Assembly: GCA_031411995.1 (NCBI GenBank)
Contig: JANOCD010000054.1
Location: 30,670-94,669 of the forward strand
DNA from: Rudanella sp031411995
GTDB lineage: Bacteria; Bacteroidota; Bacteroidia; Cytophagales; Spirosomataceae
DNA length: 64,000 bases
Reading direction: 5' to 3'
Shown: one piece after another, positions 17,106 to 26,985 of the stretch
How the letters are laid out: each line of letters starts with the position of its first letter
Position numbering within the stretch: the stretch's first letter is position 1
The notes under the pieces: model-generated
What the model saw: the letters and a program-made list of their open reading frames with translations, nothing else
Databases searched by the model: none
What the model was told of the DNA's origin: nothing
Made by a program: the position numbers and the translations under genes

Positions 17106-20024
17106 ATGCGTAAACATGTACTTACCGTATTCTTGACCAGTTTGACTGTGGTTTCGGCATTAGCGCAAACCATAATTCAGGGTGTCGTAACCGATGCCCA
17201 AACCAAAGCCCCGCTTGTGGGCGTAACCGTTCAGGTGCGTGGCACGGGTAACGGTGCCATTACCAATGCACAGGGCCGTTTTCAGGTAGACAGCAAGCAA
17301 CAGCCGCCCCTCGTGTTGCAGGTGTCGTTTGTGGGGTTTGCCCGGCAGGAGGTGAACGTGACAGTCGCCAACCAAAGCGACATTAACGTGTCTCTTGTGG
17401 AACAGGCCTTTTTGGCCGATGAAGTCGTAGTAGCCGCCAGTCGTGTGGAAGAAAGCATCACCAAAGCCGCCGTTACGGTGGAACGTTTGGGAGCGCGGCA
17501 GTTCCAGAACTCACCAGCCGCCAACCCCTTCGATGCACTCCAGAACATTAAAGGCGTTGATTTGCTCACGCAAAGCCTGACGTTCAAATCGGTGAATATC
17601 CGGGGTTTTGGAGCCAACAATAACAACCGCTTTGTGCAACTCACCGACGGCATGGACAATCGCTCGCCGGGTTTGGGCTTCGGTTTTGGCAATGTGGCGG
17701 GGATTTCAGACCTCGACATCGAGAGTATCGAGGTGATTCCGGGCGCGTCGTCGGCTTTGTACGGCCCCGATGCCTTGCAGGGTATCATGCTGACAACCAG
17801 TAAGAACCCATTCACGTATCAAGGACTGAGCGCACAAGTTAAATTAGGTGCGAACAATGTAGGCAAAGACAATTTCGGGCCAAAAGGCTACTACGATGTG
17901 GCGATTCGCTACGCCAAACAACTGAACGACAAGTTTGCATTTAAGGTGAATTTCCAGCGGTTGCAGGGTACCGATTTTATCGCCGACGATTACGATGATC
18001 GTTCGACTTCGGCCCGCACCAACTTCTGGGCGTTGGATGCTTCCCGTGGCGGAGTAGCAACCGGCGTGGGCTACATTCCCAATAATAACCCAAACACCAA
18101 TTTCGAGTACGATGGCGTAAATAGCTACGGCGATGATATTAACGCAGGTGGTGCTTTCCGTTTTCCAGCCACGTTCGCAAACGCGGCCCTGCAAAACAAA
18201 CTCGTGACCCGCACCGGTTACACTGAATTAGACGTGTTAGGCAACAACGGCAATGTATATAACAACCGCGCAAACGTATCGCTTCACTATAAACTGACCC
18301 AAAAAATCGAAGCATCTCTGGGTTGGTATTACGGTAATGGCAACTTGATTCGTACCGCTGGTTTCCGGGAGTATTTCCCCGATTATCGGCGCAATCAGTT
18401 CCGGGCCGAGGTGAAAGGTGATAACTTTTTTGTGAGAGCTTACACGACCCGGCAAACCGCCGAGGGCTGGAACATCGGACAGGCAGCAGCCGCCATCAAC
18501 AACGCCTGGAAACCACTTGGCACGGCCACATCGGGTTGGGCGGGCGATTTTGCGACAGCTTTTGCTGCCAATGGTGGTCAACTCGAAGCAGCCCGCCAAA
18601 CGGCCAACAGCACCCGCTATCAGCCTGGCACGAGTCAGTTTAATAACGTGCGTGACCTGCTGACGAATGCCTATTCCAATCAGCGCGTAGCCAGTTTGGG
18701 GCGCAATGGCCTGCGGTTCAAGGACAACACAACCATGAACCACATTGAGGGCATGTACAACCTTACCAAGCATGTTAAAGTGGCCGAGGTGATTGTGGGC
18801 GGCAGCATTCGCCGGTATAACCTGAACACGGGGGGTACGGCGGTGGCCCTGAACATTGTGAAAGACGGCACCCGGCTCGATACCTCCGAATACACGATCA
18901 ACGAGTATGGGGCTTATATTCAGGCCGCCAAGGAATTCCGGCTTGGCACCCTTGGAAACAGTCAGGCCATCACGTTGAAGCCAACGGTGGCCGTTCGCTA
19001 CGACAAAAACCAGTATTTCAACGGTGGGTTCACGCCCCGTGCCTCCGGTGTGCTGAGCATTGGCGCGCATAATTTCCGGGGGTCGTGGCAGTCGGCGTTT
19101 CGGAACCCCTCGCCGGGTCAGTTGTTTGCTGTGCCGGCCGCCGGTGCCGGTGGCGATGTGGGTGGGTCGAGCCTTGCCGCCGAACGTGCGGGTTTGACCA
19201 CGAACAAGGCGTTTTTGAGCAACGATGTGAACGACTTTGTGGGTAATCGCATCACCGCCGACCAACTGAACAGCCGCTCTTACGACCCAACCCGCTTCAC
19301 AACGGAGAAAATCAGAACCTGGGAAATTGGCTATAAAACGCTTGTTAACAACAAGTTATTCGTTGATGCGTTCCTGTTCAGCAGCCGCTATACCGACTTT
19401 ATTGCTGCCCAGAGTTTTTTCCAGTTGCTAACGACTGGTGGTACTGCCGATGCCTTCAAAACTCCCTCGAACTACCGGACGTTGCAGGTTAACTTCAACA
19501 ACTTCAACGAGATTTTCGTGAATGGCTGGGGACTTGGCGGTGAGTATGTGCTGGGTGGTGGCTATAGTGTCAGCGGCAACTTTGCCCATCAGGTTGGCTC
19601 TATTACGCTCCGCGATGCCCAGGGAATTGTCCGCAAAAACCGGGCGGGTGAGGATGTAGTGAAACGCAAAATGAGCGACCCCGACGTGGCGCAATTGGGC
19701 CGAAACTTCTTTATCTCGCCCGAAAATCGATACAACATCAGCCTCGGCAACCCCCGCATAAACGGTGGCAATCTCGGTTTTAACGCCACCTATCGCTGGA
19801 CCGACAAGATGTGGGTGGAGCAGGGCACCACAGCGGGCGACATTTTCCTGCCAAGCTGGAGCAGTTTCGACGCGCAGGTTAGCTACAAACTGACAGCCGC
19901 CAAAACAATCGTAAAACTGGGCGGTTCCAACCTGCTAAACCAATATTACTCACAGGGTTACGGCCTAGCACGGATCGGTGGTCTGTACTATATCAGTTTG
20001 ACGTTTGATGAGTTGATGCGGTAA
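17106..20024 (+). CDS. TonB-dependent outer-membrane receptor
   Basis: A 972-residue receptor that would import a ligand across the outer membrane using TonB/ExbBD energy. A signal peptide spans 1-20 (VFLTSLTVVSALAQ). A CarboxypepD_reg-like domain (about 21-110: GVVTDAQTKAPLVGVTVQV) precedes the plug (about 125-245: SVNIRGFGANNNNRFVQLTDG, given here as SVNIRGFGAN; then IEVIPGASSALYGPDALQG). A long barrel follows, ending in YYISLTFDELMR with the expected aromatic-containing last strand. ATG 17106 starts the signal peptide; the longer frame overlaps the DUF5686 gene. No SusD-like lipoprotein follows, so it is not a classic SusCD pair. The ligand is unknown. Confidence 0.93.
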   Translation: MRKHVLTVFLTSLTVVSALAQTIIQGVVTDAQTKAPLVGVTVQVRGTGNGAITNAQGRFQVDSKQQPPLVLQVSFVGFARQEVNVTVANQSDINVSLVEQAFLADEVVVAASRVEESITKAAVTVERLGARQFQNSPAANPFDALQNIKGVDLLTQSLTFKSVNIRGFGANNNNRFVQLTDGMDNRSPGLGFGFGNVAGISDLDIESIEVIPGASSALYGPDALQGIMLTTSKNPFTYQGLSAQVKLGANNVGKDNFGPKGYYDVAIRYAKQLNDKFAFKVNFQRLQGTDFIADDYDDRSTSARTNFWALDASRGGVATGVGYIPNNNPNTNFEYDGVNSYGDDINAGGAFRFPATFANAALQNKLVTRTGYTELDVLGNNGNVYNNRANVSLHYKLTQKIEASLGWYYGNGNLIRTAGFREYFPDYRRNQFRAEVKGDNFFVRAYTTRQTAEGWNIGQAAAAINNAWKPLGTATSGWAGDFATAFAANGGQLEAARQTANSTRYQPGTSQFNNVRDLLTNAYSNQRVASLGRNGLRFKDNTTMNHIEGMYNLTKHVKVAEVIVGGSIRRYNLNTGGTAVALNIVKDGTRLDTSEYTINEYGAYIQAAKEFRLGTLGNSQAITLKPTVAVRYDKNQYFNGGFTPRASGVLSIGAHNFRGSWQSAFRNPSPGQLFAVPAAGAGGDVGGSSLAAERAGLTTNKAFLSNDVNDFVGNRITADQLNSRSYDPTRFTTEKIRTWEIGYKTLVNNKLFVDAFLFSSRYTDFIAAQSFFQLLTTGGTADAFKTPSNYRTLQVNFNNFNEIFVNGWGLGGEYVLGGGYSVSGNFAHQVGSITLRDAQGIVRKNRAGEDVVKRKMSDPDVAQLGRNFFISPENRYNISLGNPRINGGNLGFNATYRWTDKMWVEQGTTAGDIFLPSWSSFDAQVSYKLTAAKTIVKLGGSNLLNQYYSQGYGLARIGGLYYISLTFDELMR

Positions 20025-20045
20025 ATACTGGGATACTCATATAGG

Positions 20046-20069
20046 AAGGACGGGCTACAACCCGTCCTT
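20046..20069 (+). terminator. Hairpin after the TonB receptor gene
   Basis: A perfect 9-bp stem AAGGACGGG / CCCGTCCTT with a 6-base loop lies 22 bases after the receptor stop. It has no run of T after it, so termination would be weak or Rho-assisted. Confidence 0.5.
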
Positions 20070-20076
20070 ATAACTC

Positions 20077-20670
20077 ATGAAGATTGGCTTCAACAAGGTG
20101 CCTGGTAAACTAATGATGCAGGGGCCTTGCACACAGGCCGAGTTGATGCTCATACAACAGCACACCCGGTTCAGGGCAATAGACTTTTGGGGGTGTAATC
20201 TCAAAACCCTCGACTGTGTGCTGCCCTTGAAAAAACTGGATACCATTTGCTTTTACGGCGGCAGTGTAGCCGATTTTTCCGCCCTGAATCATTTACCTAC
20301 ACTCTCCGAATTGTTTATCAACAGCCTGAATCGCTACGGCGATTTAGGATTCTTAATTCCACTTACCCAGCTAAAAAGGCTACAATTGCTGCACTTGTCA
20401 AAGCTGGAAGCTTTCCCTAATTTATCGAATCACACCCAACTAACCACCATCAGAATATGGGATTGCAAACGGTTGGCAGACATTAGGGCGTTGGCGCACA
20501 TTCCGAATTTACAGGAGTTAGATATGCTCAACACCCCACACGTACCGGATGATTTTATTTTTCTATTAGAAACCCAGAATATCCAACGGATCAGTGTCAC
20601 GTTTGGAACCGTTAAAGAAAACAAACGCTTTGCCGAATTGCTCAACCACTACGGCAAAGTGTCATCCTGA
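20077..20670 (+). CDS. Leucine-rich-repeat-like protein of unknown function
   Basis: A 197-residue protein without a signal peptide. From about residue 45 it shows 22-24-residue units with regularly placed leucines (LDTICFYGGSVADFSALNHL, LSELFINSLNRYGDLGFLIP, LKRLQLLHLSKLEAFPNLSN, LTTIRIWDCKRLADIRALAH), which is the internalin-like or variant LRR pattern and suggests a protein-binding solenoid. The conserved-looking N-terminal cap is of unknown type. It starts 7 bases after a hairpin and ends 20 bases before the alpha-glucosidase gene, so it may share that message. No partner or function can be inferred. Confidence 0.65.
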   Translation: MKIGFNKVPGKLMMQGPCTQAELMLIQQHTRFRAIDFWGCNLKTLDCVLPLKKLDTICFYGGSVADFSALNHLPTLSELFINSLNRYGDLGFLIPLTQLKRLQLLHLSKLEAFPNLSNHTQLTTIRIWDCKRLADIRALAHIPNLQELDMLNTPHVPDDFIFLLETQNIQRISVTFGTVKENKRFAELLNHYGKVSS

Positions 20671-20690
20671 ATTCATTTTAGGTGAAAATA

Positions 20691-22364
20691 ATGTCCGATA
20701 TCAAAGCCTCCGTTATTTACCAAATTTACCCCCGCTCCTTTGCCGATTCCAACGGCGATGGCATCGGCGATTTGCCCGGCATCCTGAGCAAACTCGATTA
20801 CCTTGCCAATCTGGGTGTCGATGTGCTGTGGCTAAGTCCCATTTTTCAATCGCCCAACGCCGATAATGGATACGACATAAGCGACTACGAAGCCATTATG
20901 ACTGAATTTGGTACAATGGCTGACTTCGACGCGCTCCTCGCGGGCGTTCACCAACGGGGAATGCGGCTGATTCTGGATTTGGTGGTGAATCACTCCTCCG
21001 ACGAACACCGCTGGTTTCAGGAGAGCCGCAAAAGCAAAGACAACCCGTATCGGGATTATTATATCTGGCGGGCCGGGGGTGGGGGGCCTCCCAACAACTG
21101 GCAATCGTTTTTCTCCGGCCCGGCCTGGGCCTTCGACGAGGTAACGGGCGAGTATTACCTGCACCTGTTTGCCGAAAAACAACCCGATCTGAACTGGGAG
21201 AACCCCGCCCTTCGGCAGGAAATTTACCGGATGATGCGGTTTTGGCTCGATAAGGGCGTGGATGGATTTCGGATGGATGTGATTCCGTTTTTATCGAAAG
21301 ACCCCTACTTTCCCGATTATCCTGAAGGGCGGTTTGGCGATCTGACGATTCATGCCAACGGGCCGCGCATTCACGAGTTTTTGCAGGAAATGCATAGCGA
21401 GGTACTGGCCCACTACCCAGATCGGGCTGGCGGTGGTGCGGCATCCCGACCGGTCATTACGGTTGGCGAGGGATTTGGTGTGTCGGCGGAGCAGGCAAAT
21501 CTGTACGTGGGCGAAGGGCGGCAAGAGTTGCAGATGATTTACCATTTCGACCATGCCGTGCCACGTGAGGAACACCGTTTTCTGGACCCTTCCCCGGAGT
21601 TTACCCTCCCCGAACTCAAAGCCATCTTTGCCAAATGGAACACAGCTTTAAGTTCGGGCATTGATGCCCCCGGCTGGCAAAATATCTATTTTGGCAACCA
21701 CGACAACCCGCGCGTCCTCTCCCGCTTCGGCGACCCTAAACGGTTTCCGTATGAATCGGCGACGATGCTTGCAACGGTCTTGCTGACCCAGCGCGGCACA
21801 CCGAGTTTGTATCAGGGCGACGAAATCGGAATGAGTAACTGCCCGTTCGACAGCATTGAAGAATTTGACGATATACAGGTGCGGAATGCGTGGAAAGCGG
21901 TTGTTATACCGGATGGTCAACTGGGGCCTGTTTTCCTAAAAACGGCTAACTGCATCGCCCGCGACCATGCCCGAACGCCTATGCAATGGTCCGAGGCACC
22001 ATTGGCGGGTTTTACCTCTGGCCCGAAAACCTGGCTCAAGGTTAACCCGAACTATGCCCTCGTGAATGTGGCTCAGCAAGAAACCGACCCCAGTTCGGTG
22101 TTGACCTATTATCGCAACTTACTCCGGTGGCGCAAGCAAACGCCCGCCCTCCACACGGGTTCCTACCGCGACCTCGCGCCCGAAAACCCCACGGTTTGGG
22201 TGTTTGAGCGGGCGCATGAGTCAGGTACGTTCGTGACGGTGGCCAACTTTTCAGGTGAGATTATTGAGATTCCGGTAGCGTTTGAAGGCGAGGTTGTTAT
22301 GGGTAATTATGCCGGAAAAACAGGAGCTTTGGCCCAGTGGGAAGCACGGGTTTATAAGCTATAG
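20691..22364 (+). CDS. GH13 alpha-glucosidase / oligo-1,6-glucosidase type
   Basis: A 557-residue cytosolic or periplasmic-less (no signal peptide) GH13 enzyme that hydrolyses alpha-glucosides such as maltose or isomaltose-type oligomers. The TIM-barrel begins at IYQIYPRSFADSNGDGIGDL. Catalytic residues are the nucleophile D196 (DGFRMDVI), acid/base E260 (TVGEGFG) and transition-state stabiliser D338 (FGNHDNPR). The C-terminal beta domain follows from about 470. ATG 20691 is chosen over a GTG three codons upstream, as family members start MSDIKASVIYQIYPRSF-like. Linkage specificity (alpha-1,4 or 1,6) cannot be settled by eye. Confidence 0.93.
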   Translation: MSDIKASVIYQIYPRSFADSNGDGIGDLPGILSKLDYLANLGVDVLWLSPIFQSPNADNGYDISDYEAIMTEFGTMADFDALLAGVHQRGMRLILDLVVNHSSDEHRWFQESRKSKDNPYRDYYIWRAGGGGPPNNWQSFFSGPAWAFDEVTGEYYLHLFAEKQPDLNWENPALRQEIYRMMRFWLDKGVDGFRMDVIPFLSKDPYFPDYPEGRFGDLTIHANGPRIHEFLQEMHSEVLAHYPDRAGGGAASRPVITVGEGFGVSAEQANLYVGEGRQELQMIYHFDHAVPREEHRFLDPSPEFTLPELKAIFAKWNTALSSGIDAPGWQNIYFGNHDNPRVLSRFGDPKRFPYESATMLATVLLTQRGTPSLYQGDEIGMSNCPFDSIEEFDDIQVRNAWKAVVIPDGQLGPVFLKTANCIARDHARTPMQWSEAPLAGFTSGPKTWLKVNPNYALVNVAQQETDPSSVLTYYRNLLRWRKQTPALHTGSYRDLAPENPTVWVFERAHESGTFVTVANFSGEIIEIPVAFEGEVVMGNYAGKTGALAQWEARVYKL

Positions 22365-22392
22365 TTTAGGATTCTGGCGATGTAGCCCCGCA

Positions 22393-23094
22393 TCAGGGGG
22401 AGCTGGCAAGGATTCCCCGTGCCGTTCGTTTGCAGCCATTGGCCCCTGTTACGGTGAGCATGTAGGGGCCAACCTGACTAACCTGAAAGATACCCGTTCC
22501 GTTGCTGTTCCCCTCCCGGATTTCGTAGCCGTTGATCCGGTCAGTCACCATAAACCATTCGTATAAGACACCCTGCGTGGCCCGAATGGTGTTGGGCAGG
22601 GTGATCGGCGTGACCGTTGGTAGACCATCTAAAATGGGCACGAGTGTCTGGCTATTGGGGAAGAAAATAGTTATATCAGGAGCAGGATTGACTGTAATCG
22701 TAATGACGCTGGGGCAGTAACCTTGGGGAGTGGCAGTGAACGTTTTGGGACCGCTGGTGGTGAAGCGGGCCGTTACCCGTCCTGTTGTGTAGTTATCGAG
22801 GGTAGCACCTGCCGGGGCTATCCACGTATGTACTTGGTTGGGGAGACCAGTATACAACTCAATAGCCTCATTCACACAAACAGAATTGATCCCTCCCCTC
22901 GCATAAAGTCCTGCATTACAATCGGCAGAGGTTGGCTTGCTTTCCATTGGTGGCAGGATAGCGGGGACACCAGCCTTAGCGGTACTGGTGCTGCCTGCAA
23001 ACAGAGTGATAAGGAGCAGAAAAAACAAACCCGGTTTGGTAATAAAAAGCCGGGTCAACTGGAGACGAAGCCCGCTGGATAAAAAGAGGAACAT
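22393..23094 (-). CDS. Exported Ig/PKD-like protein of unknown function
   Basis: A 233-residue protein with an N-terminal hydrophobic segment (LFITKPGLFFLLLITLFAGS) that may be a signal peptide or anchor preceded by a basic stretch. The remainder looks like two PKD/Ig-like beta domains: CVNEAIELYTGLPNQVHTWI followed by GPKTFTATPQGYCPSVITIT, and a second unit ending YMLTVTGANGCKRTARG. Such repeats are frequent in large gliding or adhesion proteins of this phylum, but here they stand alone and no T9SS tail is seen. It could be a truncated relative of such an adhesin. No function is assigned. Confidence 0.6.
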   Translation of the reverse strand: MFLFLSSGLRLQLTRLFITKPGLFFLLLITLFAGSTSTAKAGVPAILPPMESKPTSADCNAGLYARGGINSVCVNEAIELYTGLPNQVHTWIAPAGATLDNYTTGRVTARFTTSGPKTFTATPQGYCPSVITITVNPAPDITIFFPNSQTLVPILDGLPTVTPITLPNTIRATQGVLYEWFMVTDRINGYEIREGNSNGTGIFQVSQVGPYMLTVTGANGCKRTARGILASSP

Positions 23095-23207
23095 AAGGAT
23101 ATGGTTAAAGAAAAAGTCAGTAAATCTATTGATTTAATTGACACTATCTATATACCCATTATCTTCTCAGAGTTCTAATAAGCGTCCCATGGCATCAGCC
23201 GGAACAC

Positions 23208-23582
23208 TTATTTCACCCGTTTGGCGGTCGCATCGAAACTCATCAAGGCCCCTTTTAGGTTATCGTTGTCCACTTTTGCCAGTTCAACCGAGATTTCCCC
23301 GGCCTGCGAGGATTCAAAGTAGATCACTAATTTTTCGGCAGTCTCCTCAATTTTGGTAATGGGCCGCTTCACCGTGGCATCAGCGGAATCTGTCAGCTCG
23401 CCAGTCAGTTTGCCTTCTTTCCGAACCAGATCGGTCAGAAATTTAACGTCACCCCTCGGCGATCCTACTATCGAAATTTCCCATTTCCCGGCATAAAAAT
23501 CGGTCGGGGCAGCGGTTTGCGAGAAGCCGTTGAAGGCAATGCCCAGAAATAAGACGAACAGTATTAGACTTGCTTTTTTCAT
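23208..23582 (-). CDS. Small exported protein of unknown function
   Basis: A 124-residue protein with a clear signal peptide (KKASLILFVLFLGIAFNGFSQ). The mature part is predicted to be all-beta and includes DFYAGKWEISIVGSPRGDVK and GEISVELAKVDNDNLKGALM, a pattern like small lipocalin-type or beta-sandwich proteins that report 'what a component contributes'. No catalytic motif is apparent. It lies 33 bp downstream of the GH106 gene on the same strand, so cotranscription is possible. It is probably a conserved hypothetical of the family; I do not recognise a named domain. Confidence 0.65.
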   Translation of the reverse strand: MKKASLILFVLFLGIAFNGFSQTAAPTDFYAGKWEISIVGSPRGDVKFLTDLVRKEGKLTGELTDSADATVKRPITKIEETAEKLVIYFESSQAGEISVELAKVDNDNLKGALMSFDATAKRVK

Positions 23583-23615
23583 TGTTATGATTGGTTGAAA
23601 TGTGAAAATGAAAAG

Positions 23616-26600
23616 TTATCGCTTCACCGCTACAGTAGCGGGCGTGATGGCGACTACACGAACCGGCCCCAGCAAACCCGATGGCAACAGGGGCGAATCA
23701 GCCCGGTAGAACGGCATGGTAGTGAAGGTGATCTTGTTAGTCACTCCGGCCTGGGCATCGCCAATCAACCGATTGACCCACAGATTAGTAACGTTCACCT
23801 GAACTGTGTTTTTGCCTGTTTTCAAGGCCTCCGTGATGTCGATGCGGAACGGTTTCTTCCAGACGGTGCCTACGGGTTTGCCGTTCACAACTACCTCGGC
23901 AATGTTTTTCACTTCGCCCAGATCAAGAATATACGACGCACCTTTGTTTACGGCTGGCACATCGAATGTGTTATCATAAGCGGCTGTCCCAGAGAAGTAT
24001 TTGATACCCGGCTCGGCATTCTCCGACAGTGATGCCAATGCATTCATGGTAGCCCGCTGCGGAGCACCCCGCCCCTCCTGAAAGCTAACATTCCAGGCAC
24101 CAGTAATGCTGGCCACCGACGATTCGGTCACAGTGGGTTTGGTGTAGGAAGCGACCGTTGCTTTGTCTCGGAACACGATAAAATAAGCCTCCCACGACTC
24201 GAATTTGAGCGGCACAACCGTGCGACCATCCTTAATCTGGTAGGAGACTTTCTCGGTTTTGCCCGTTTCAGCGTTCCATAACTCCGGCACTTTGCCCGAT
24301 ATGCGGAAACTGATAGTAGCTTCGTTTGCGTCTGCGCTGCGGCTATTAACCCAATACAGGTCAGCCTCGGGGGTTTGGCGGTGAACGTACAGAATTTTTG
24401 CCTTTGCTCCTGTCACGTCCACATCTTTCGGGATGCCCATCTCTTGCAAAACAGCCTCAACGGGCTTTGTCGATACATTCGGGTGGCTCCAAATCTGGTT
24501 CACCAGCGTCGTGAAATCGGCCGGGTTATCGCTCAGACTGGGCGAACGTTCGGGTTTTACCCCGGCCACGCGCATCCCCGCACTGACCAATTCGCCGAGT
24601 TTTTTCAGGACGGACAAAGTCATCGTTCGGGCCGTAGAATCCAGCACCAGCAGACGGTATTGTTGTCCGATTGTTGTTACAATCGCCTTATTGTCAATGC
24701 GTAAAGCTGTTTTTAGTACCGTTGCATTGGCAAAATCATATTCGTAACCTGTTGGAATAGCGGGTAGTTTCTGGGTGCAAAGCTGGGTGATGTTGTTGTT
24801 CTCGCCGTAGTAATACAGCACATCGACCACGGGTTTGCCCTGTTGCAGCAAATAGCAACTACGGCCTAAATAGTCCATCCAGGGTTTGGCTTGTTCGGCC
24901 CAGGTTTCCTGCCGGGAAAAGTACTGACCAAATGGCCCCAGCGAAAAGCCGGGTTTCTTGTCATCAAGGGGTTGGTGAACGGAGGTATGCATCACAAAAC
25001 GGTTCAGGCCCGAAGCCATTTCCAGATCGGCGGTGCGTTTGAGTTTCTCCGGGTGCCAGCTAAACGCATTGCCAATCGAAGTCATCGACTCGGCGGCCAC
25101 TAAGTTCTGTCCGTAGATATGCGCCACCGAAGCGGCTTCCCGAATGTCGGCCTCGCTCCGAACTTCTTCGTCGGCACCACCCGCCAAACTGCCGGGTGTC
25201 CACATCGCCGACATTGGAATATCGGCTTTGCGCTTCACATCCATGCCATCGGCCAAGTAAATCCGGCCATTCTCGTGCGATTCGGTGTAACGTTTCATGC
25301 CGCGAGCGTGCAGGGCATCACCAATCACCTCGTAATGATTGTCAACGATCAGTTCGCCAATGGTTTTGCGGAAATCCCAGAGGAATTTTTCACTCGCTTC
25401 GGCACTTCGCACCACGCGACCTGTCAGCACCGGCAGCCAGGGTTTGATGTCGTAGCCGCGCCGTTTCATAAACTCCTCGGGCATGGCCTTTGTCCAGGTC
25501 ATGTGGCCTGCTTCGTAGCTATCCAGAATCATATATTGCAGCCCCTTTTCGCCCATTTGTCCCCCGGTAGCGTCCTTATACATGTCTAAATAGGTTTCAA
25601 TGTATTTATTGACCGCCACCTTATCGAGCTTATCCACTTCCAGCCCCGTAGCTTCCGGCGAAGCGGGGTGGTTTTTTCGGCCTGTAATCGAATAGCCTAA
25701 CCGCATTACGACCCAGTTGCCCGCTGGAGCAGTCCAATTTAGCGAACCATCGGCACTCATTTTGGTTGTCAGATCAATCACATATTCCGTCGGAATGGCA
25801 TCGGCATCCGACTTCACCAACGAGTGCGTACTTTCGCTCCAGGGGCTGAAACCGGCTTTTTGCTCGAACAAGTCCACCCGGTCGGTGTTGTGTAGCACCA
25901 GTTCGGCAATGGGGATACCCTGTGGCTTACCGGGTTCGTCATTTCCGCCGGTCATAGCGGCAAAGGCATTGACTTCAGGCTTCTCTGTTTTAAAGGTAAA
26001 CCGGAAGTATTTGGCTGTTGCGGGTAGGATACCCATTGTGCTTTGTGGAATTGTGGTTCCCTTAATGAGAACGACATCACGGAAACTAACCCCGTCATCG
26101 CTTATTTTCAGCATCCGGTTGTCGGGCATACCTCTAAATTCAGCTAACGCGCCTGCCGGAGCCTGACCCACAATGGTAAATGCCTTGATCGTCTGCGGGC
26201 TATCGAATGCATATTGAATCCACATATCCTGACCCACCTCCATTGGTGGCAGCAGGGTGGTTTTTGCCAGATCACCGTCAGTCAAATCGGCAAGGGTAAA
26301 CGAACCACCACTTGCCGTAATTTTCGGATTCAGGGACGCGATGGGCTTCTCGGTAGCGGGCAGCCGATACGCAATCACGGCGGCATCGGCGTAGTAGGCT
26401 GGCAGAGCACCCGCTGGGCCGCTGAACACATCAGCAGCCAGTGCCACATTCTGAAACTTGCCCGCTGTATTTGGTGGTTGGGGCAGTTTTCCCGCGAAGG
26501 GTTGGCCGCCCGTCACCCGCGTCTCCGACCAGACATACTTTTTCATGGCATCAGCCGCAGGCACCCATGGCCCACCTGTTACGCTCCATCCCGGCGAACC

Positions 26601-26933
26601 GGCAATGGCCATTTCGAGCTGGAGTTTCTGAGCCAACTCGGTCGTATGCTTAAACGCATCTTTCCATTCGGGAGTCATAAACACCAGCTTTTTTGGTGTT
26701 ACGTTGGGCGTAAAAAGGCTGGCATCGAAGTTCTGAAACCCGCCAATACCCACGCGCTTCATCCATTCAAGATCTTTGGTAATGCCGTCTTTGGTCACGT
26801 TGCCGTTCATCCAGTGCCACCAAACGCGGGGCTTGGCCGCATCGGGGGGTGTTTGAAACCCGCCCGTGAGCGGTGAGGGTTGCGCCAACGCCAAAGCCGG
26901 AAGCAGCCACAGTAGAAAAGGGGTCTTTTTCAT
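23616..26933 (-). CDS. GH106 alpha-L-rhamnosidase-like glycoside hydrolase
   Basis: A 1105-residue exported enzyme (signal peptide 1-17, LLWLLPALALAQ). The opening WWHWMNGNVTKDGITKDLEWMKRVG (shown here as WWHWMNGNVTKDGITKDLEW) with GGFQNFDASL, and the middle block MILDSYEAGHMTWT followed by RGYDIKPWLPVLTGR, are characteristic of GH106 alpha-L-rhamnosidases, which trim rhamnose from pectin side chains or glycosides. The C-terminal region (IAEVVVNGKPVGTVWKKPFR) is a galactose-binding-like sandwich typical of this family. The start ATG is directly at the signal peptide. No dedicated rhamnose catabolic genes are seen close by. The family call is good; the substrate is inferred. Confidence 0.87.
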   Translation of the reverse strand: MKKTPFLLWLLPALALAQPSPLTGGFQTPPDAAKPRVWWHWMNGNVTKDGITKDLEWMKRVGIGGFQNFDASLFTPNVTPKKLVFMTPEWKDAFKHTTELAQKLQLEMAIAGSPGWSVTGGPWVPAADAMKKYVWSETRVTGGQPFAGKLPQPPNTAGKFQNVALAADVFSGPAGALPAYYADAAVIAYRLPATEKPIASLNPKITASGGSFTLADLTDGDLAKTTLLPPMEVGQDMWIQYAFDSPQTIKAFTIVGQAPAGALAEFRGMPDNRMLKISDDGVSFRDVVLIKGTTIPQSTMGILPATAKYFRFTFKTEKPEVNAFAAMTGGNDEPGKPQGIPIAELVLHNTDRVDLFEQKAGFSPWSESTHSLVKSDADAIPTEYVIDLTTKMSADGSLNWTAPAGNWVVMRLGYSITGRKNHPASPEATGLEVDKLDKVAVNKYIETYLDMYKDATGGQMGEKGLQYMILDSYEAGHMTWTKAMPEEFMKRRGYDIKPWLPVLTGRVVRSAEASEKFLWDFRKTIGELIVDNHYEVIGDALHARGMKRYTESHENGRIYLADGMDVKRKADIPMSAMWTPGSLAGGADEEVRSEADIREAASVAHIYGQNLVAAESMTSIGNAFSWHPEKLKRTADLEMASGLNRFVMHTSVHQPLDDKKPGFSLGPFGQYFSRQETWAEQAKPWMDYLGRSCYLLQQGKPVVDVLYYYGENNNITQLCTQKLPAIPTGYEYDFANATVLKTALRIDNKAIVTTIGQQYRLLVLDSTARTMTLSVLKKLGELVSAGMRVAGVKPERSPSLSDNPADFTTLVNQIWSHPNVSTKPVEAVLQEMGIPKDVDVTGAKAKILYVHRQTPEADLYWVNSRSADANEATISFRISGKVPELWNAETGKTEKVSYQIKDGRTVVPLKFESWEAYFIVFRDKATVASYTKPTVTESSVASITGAWNVSFQEGRGAPQRATMNALASLSENAEPGIKYFSGTAAYDNTFDVPAVNKGASYILDLGEVKNIAEVVVNGKPVGTVWKKPFRIDITEALKTGKNTVQVNVTNLWVNRLIGDAQAGVTNKITFTTMPFYRADSPLLPSGLLGPVRVVAITPATVAVKR

Positions 26934-26985
26934 GGAAAAGGGTTTAGACGATTTACAACTTGAAAAGCCGACACGGGCGACCCCG

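Noticed and set aside
18237..19265. 342-residue antisense open frame inside the TonB receptor gene
   Set aside because: A by-product of the GC-rich wobble pattern of the receptor gene; no recognisable motif.
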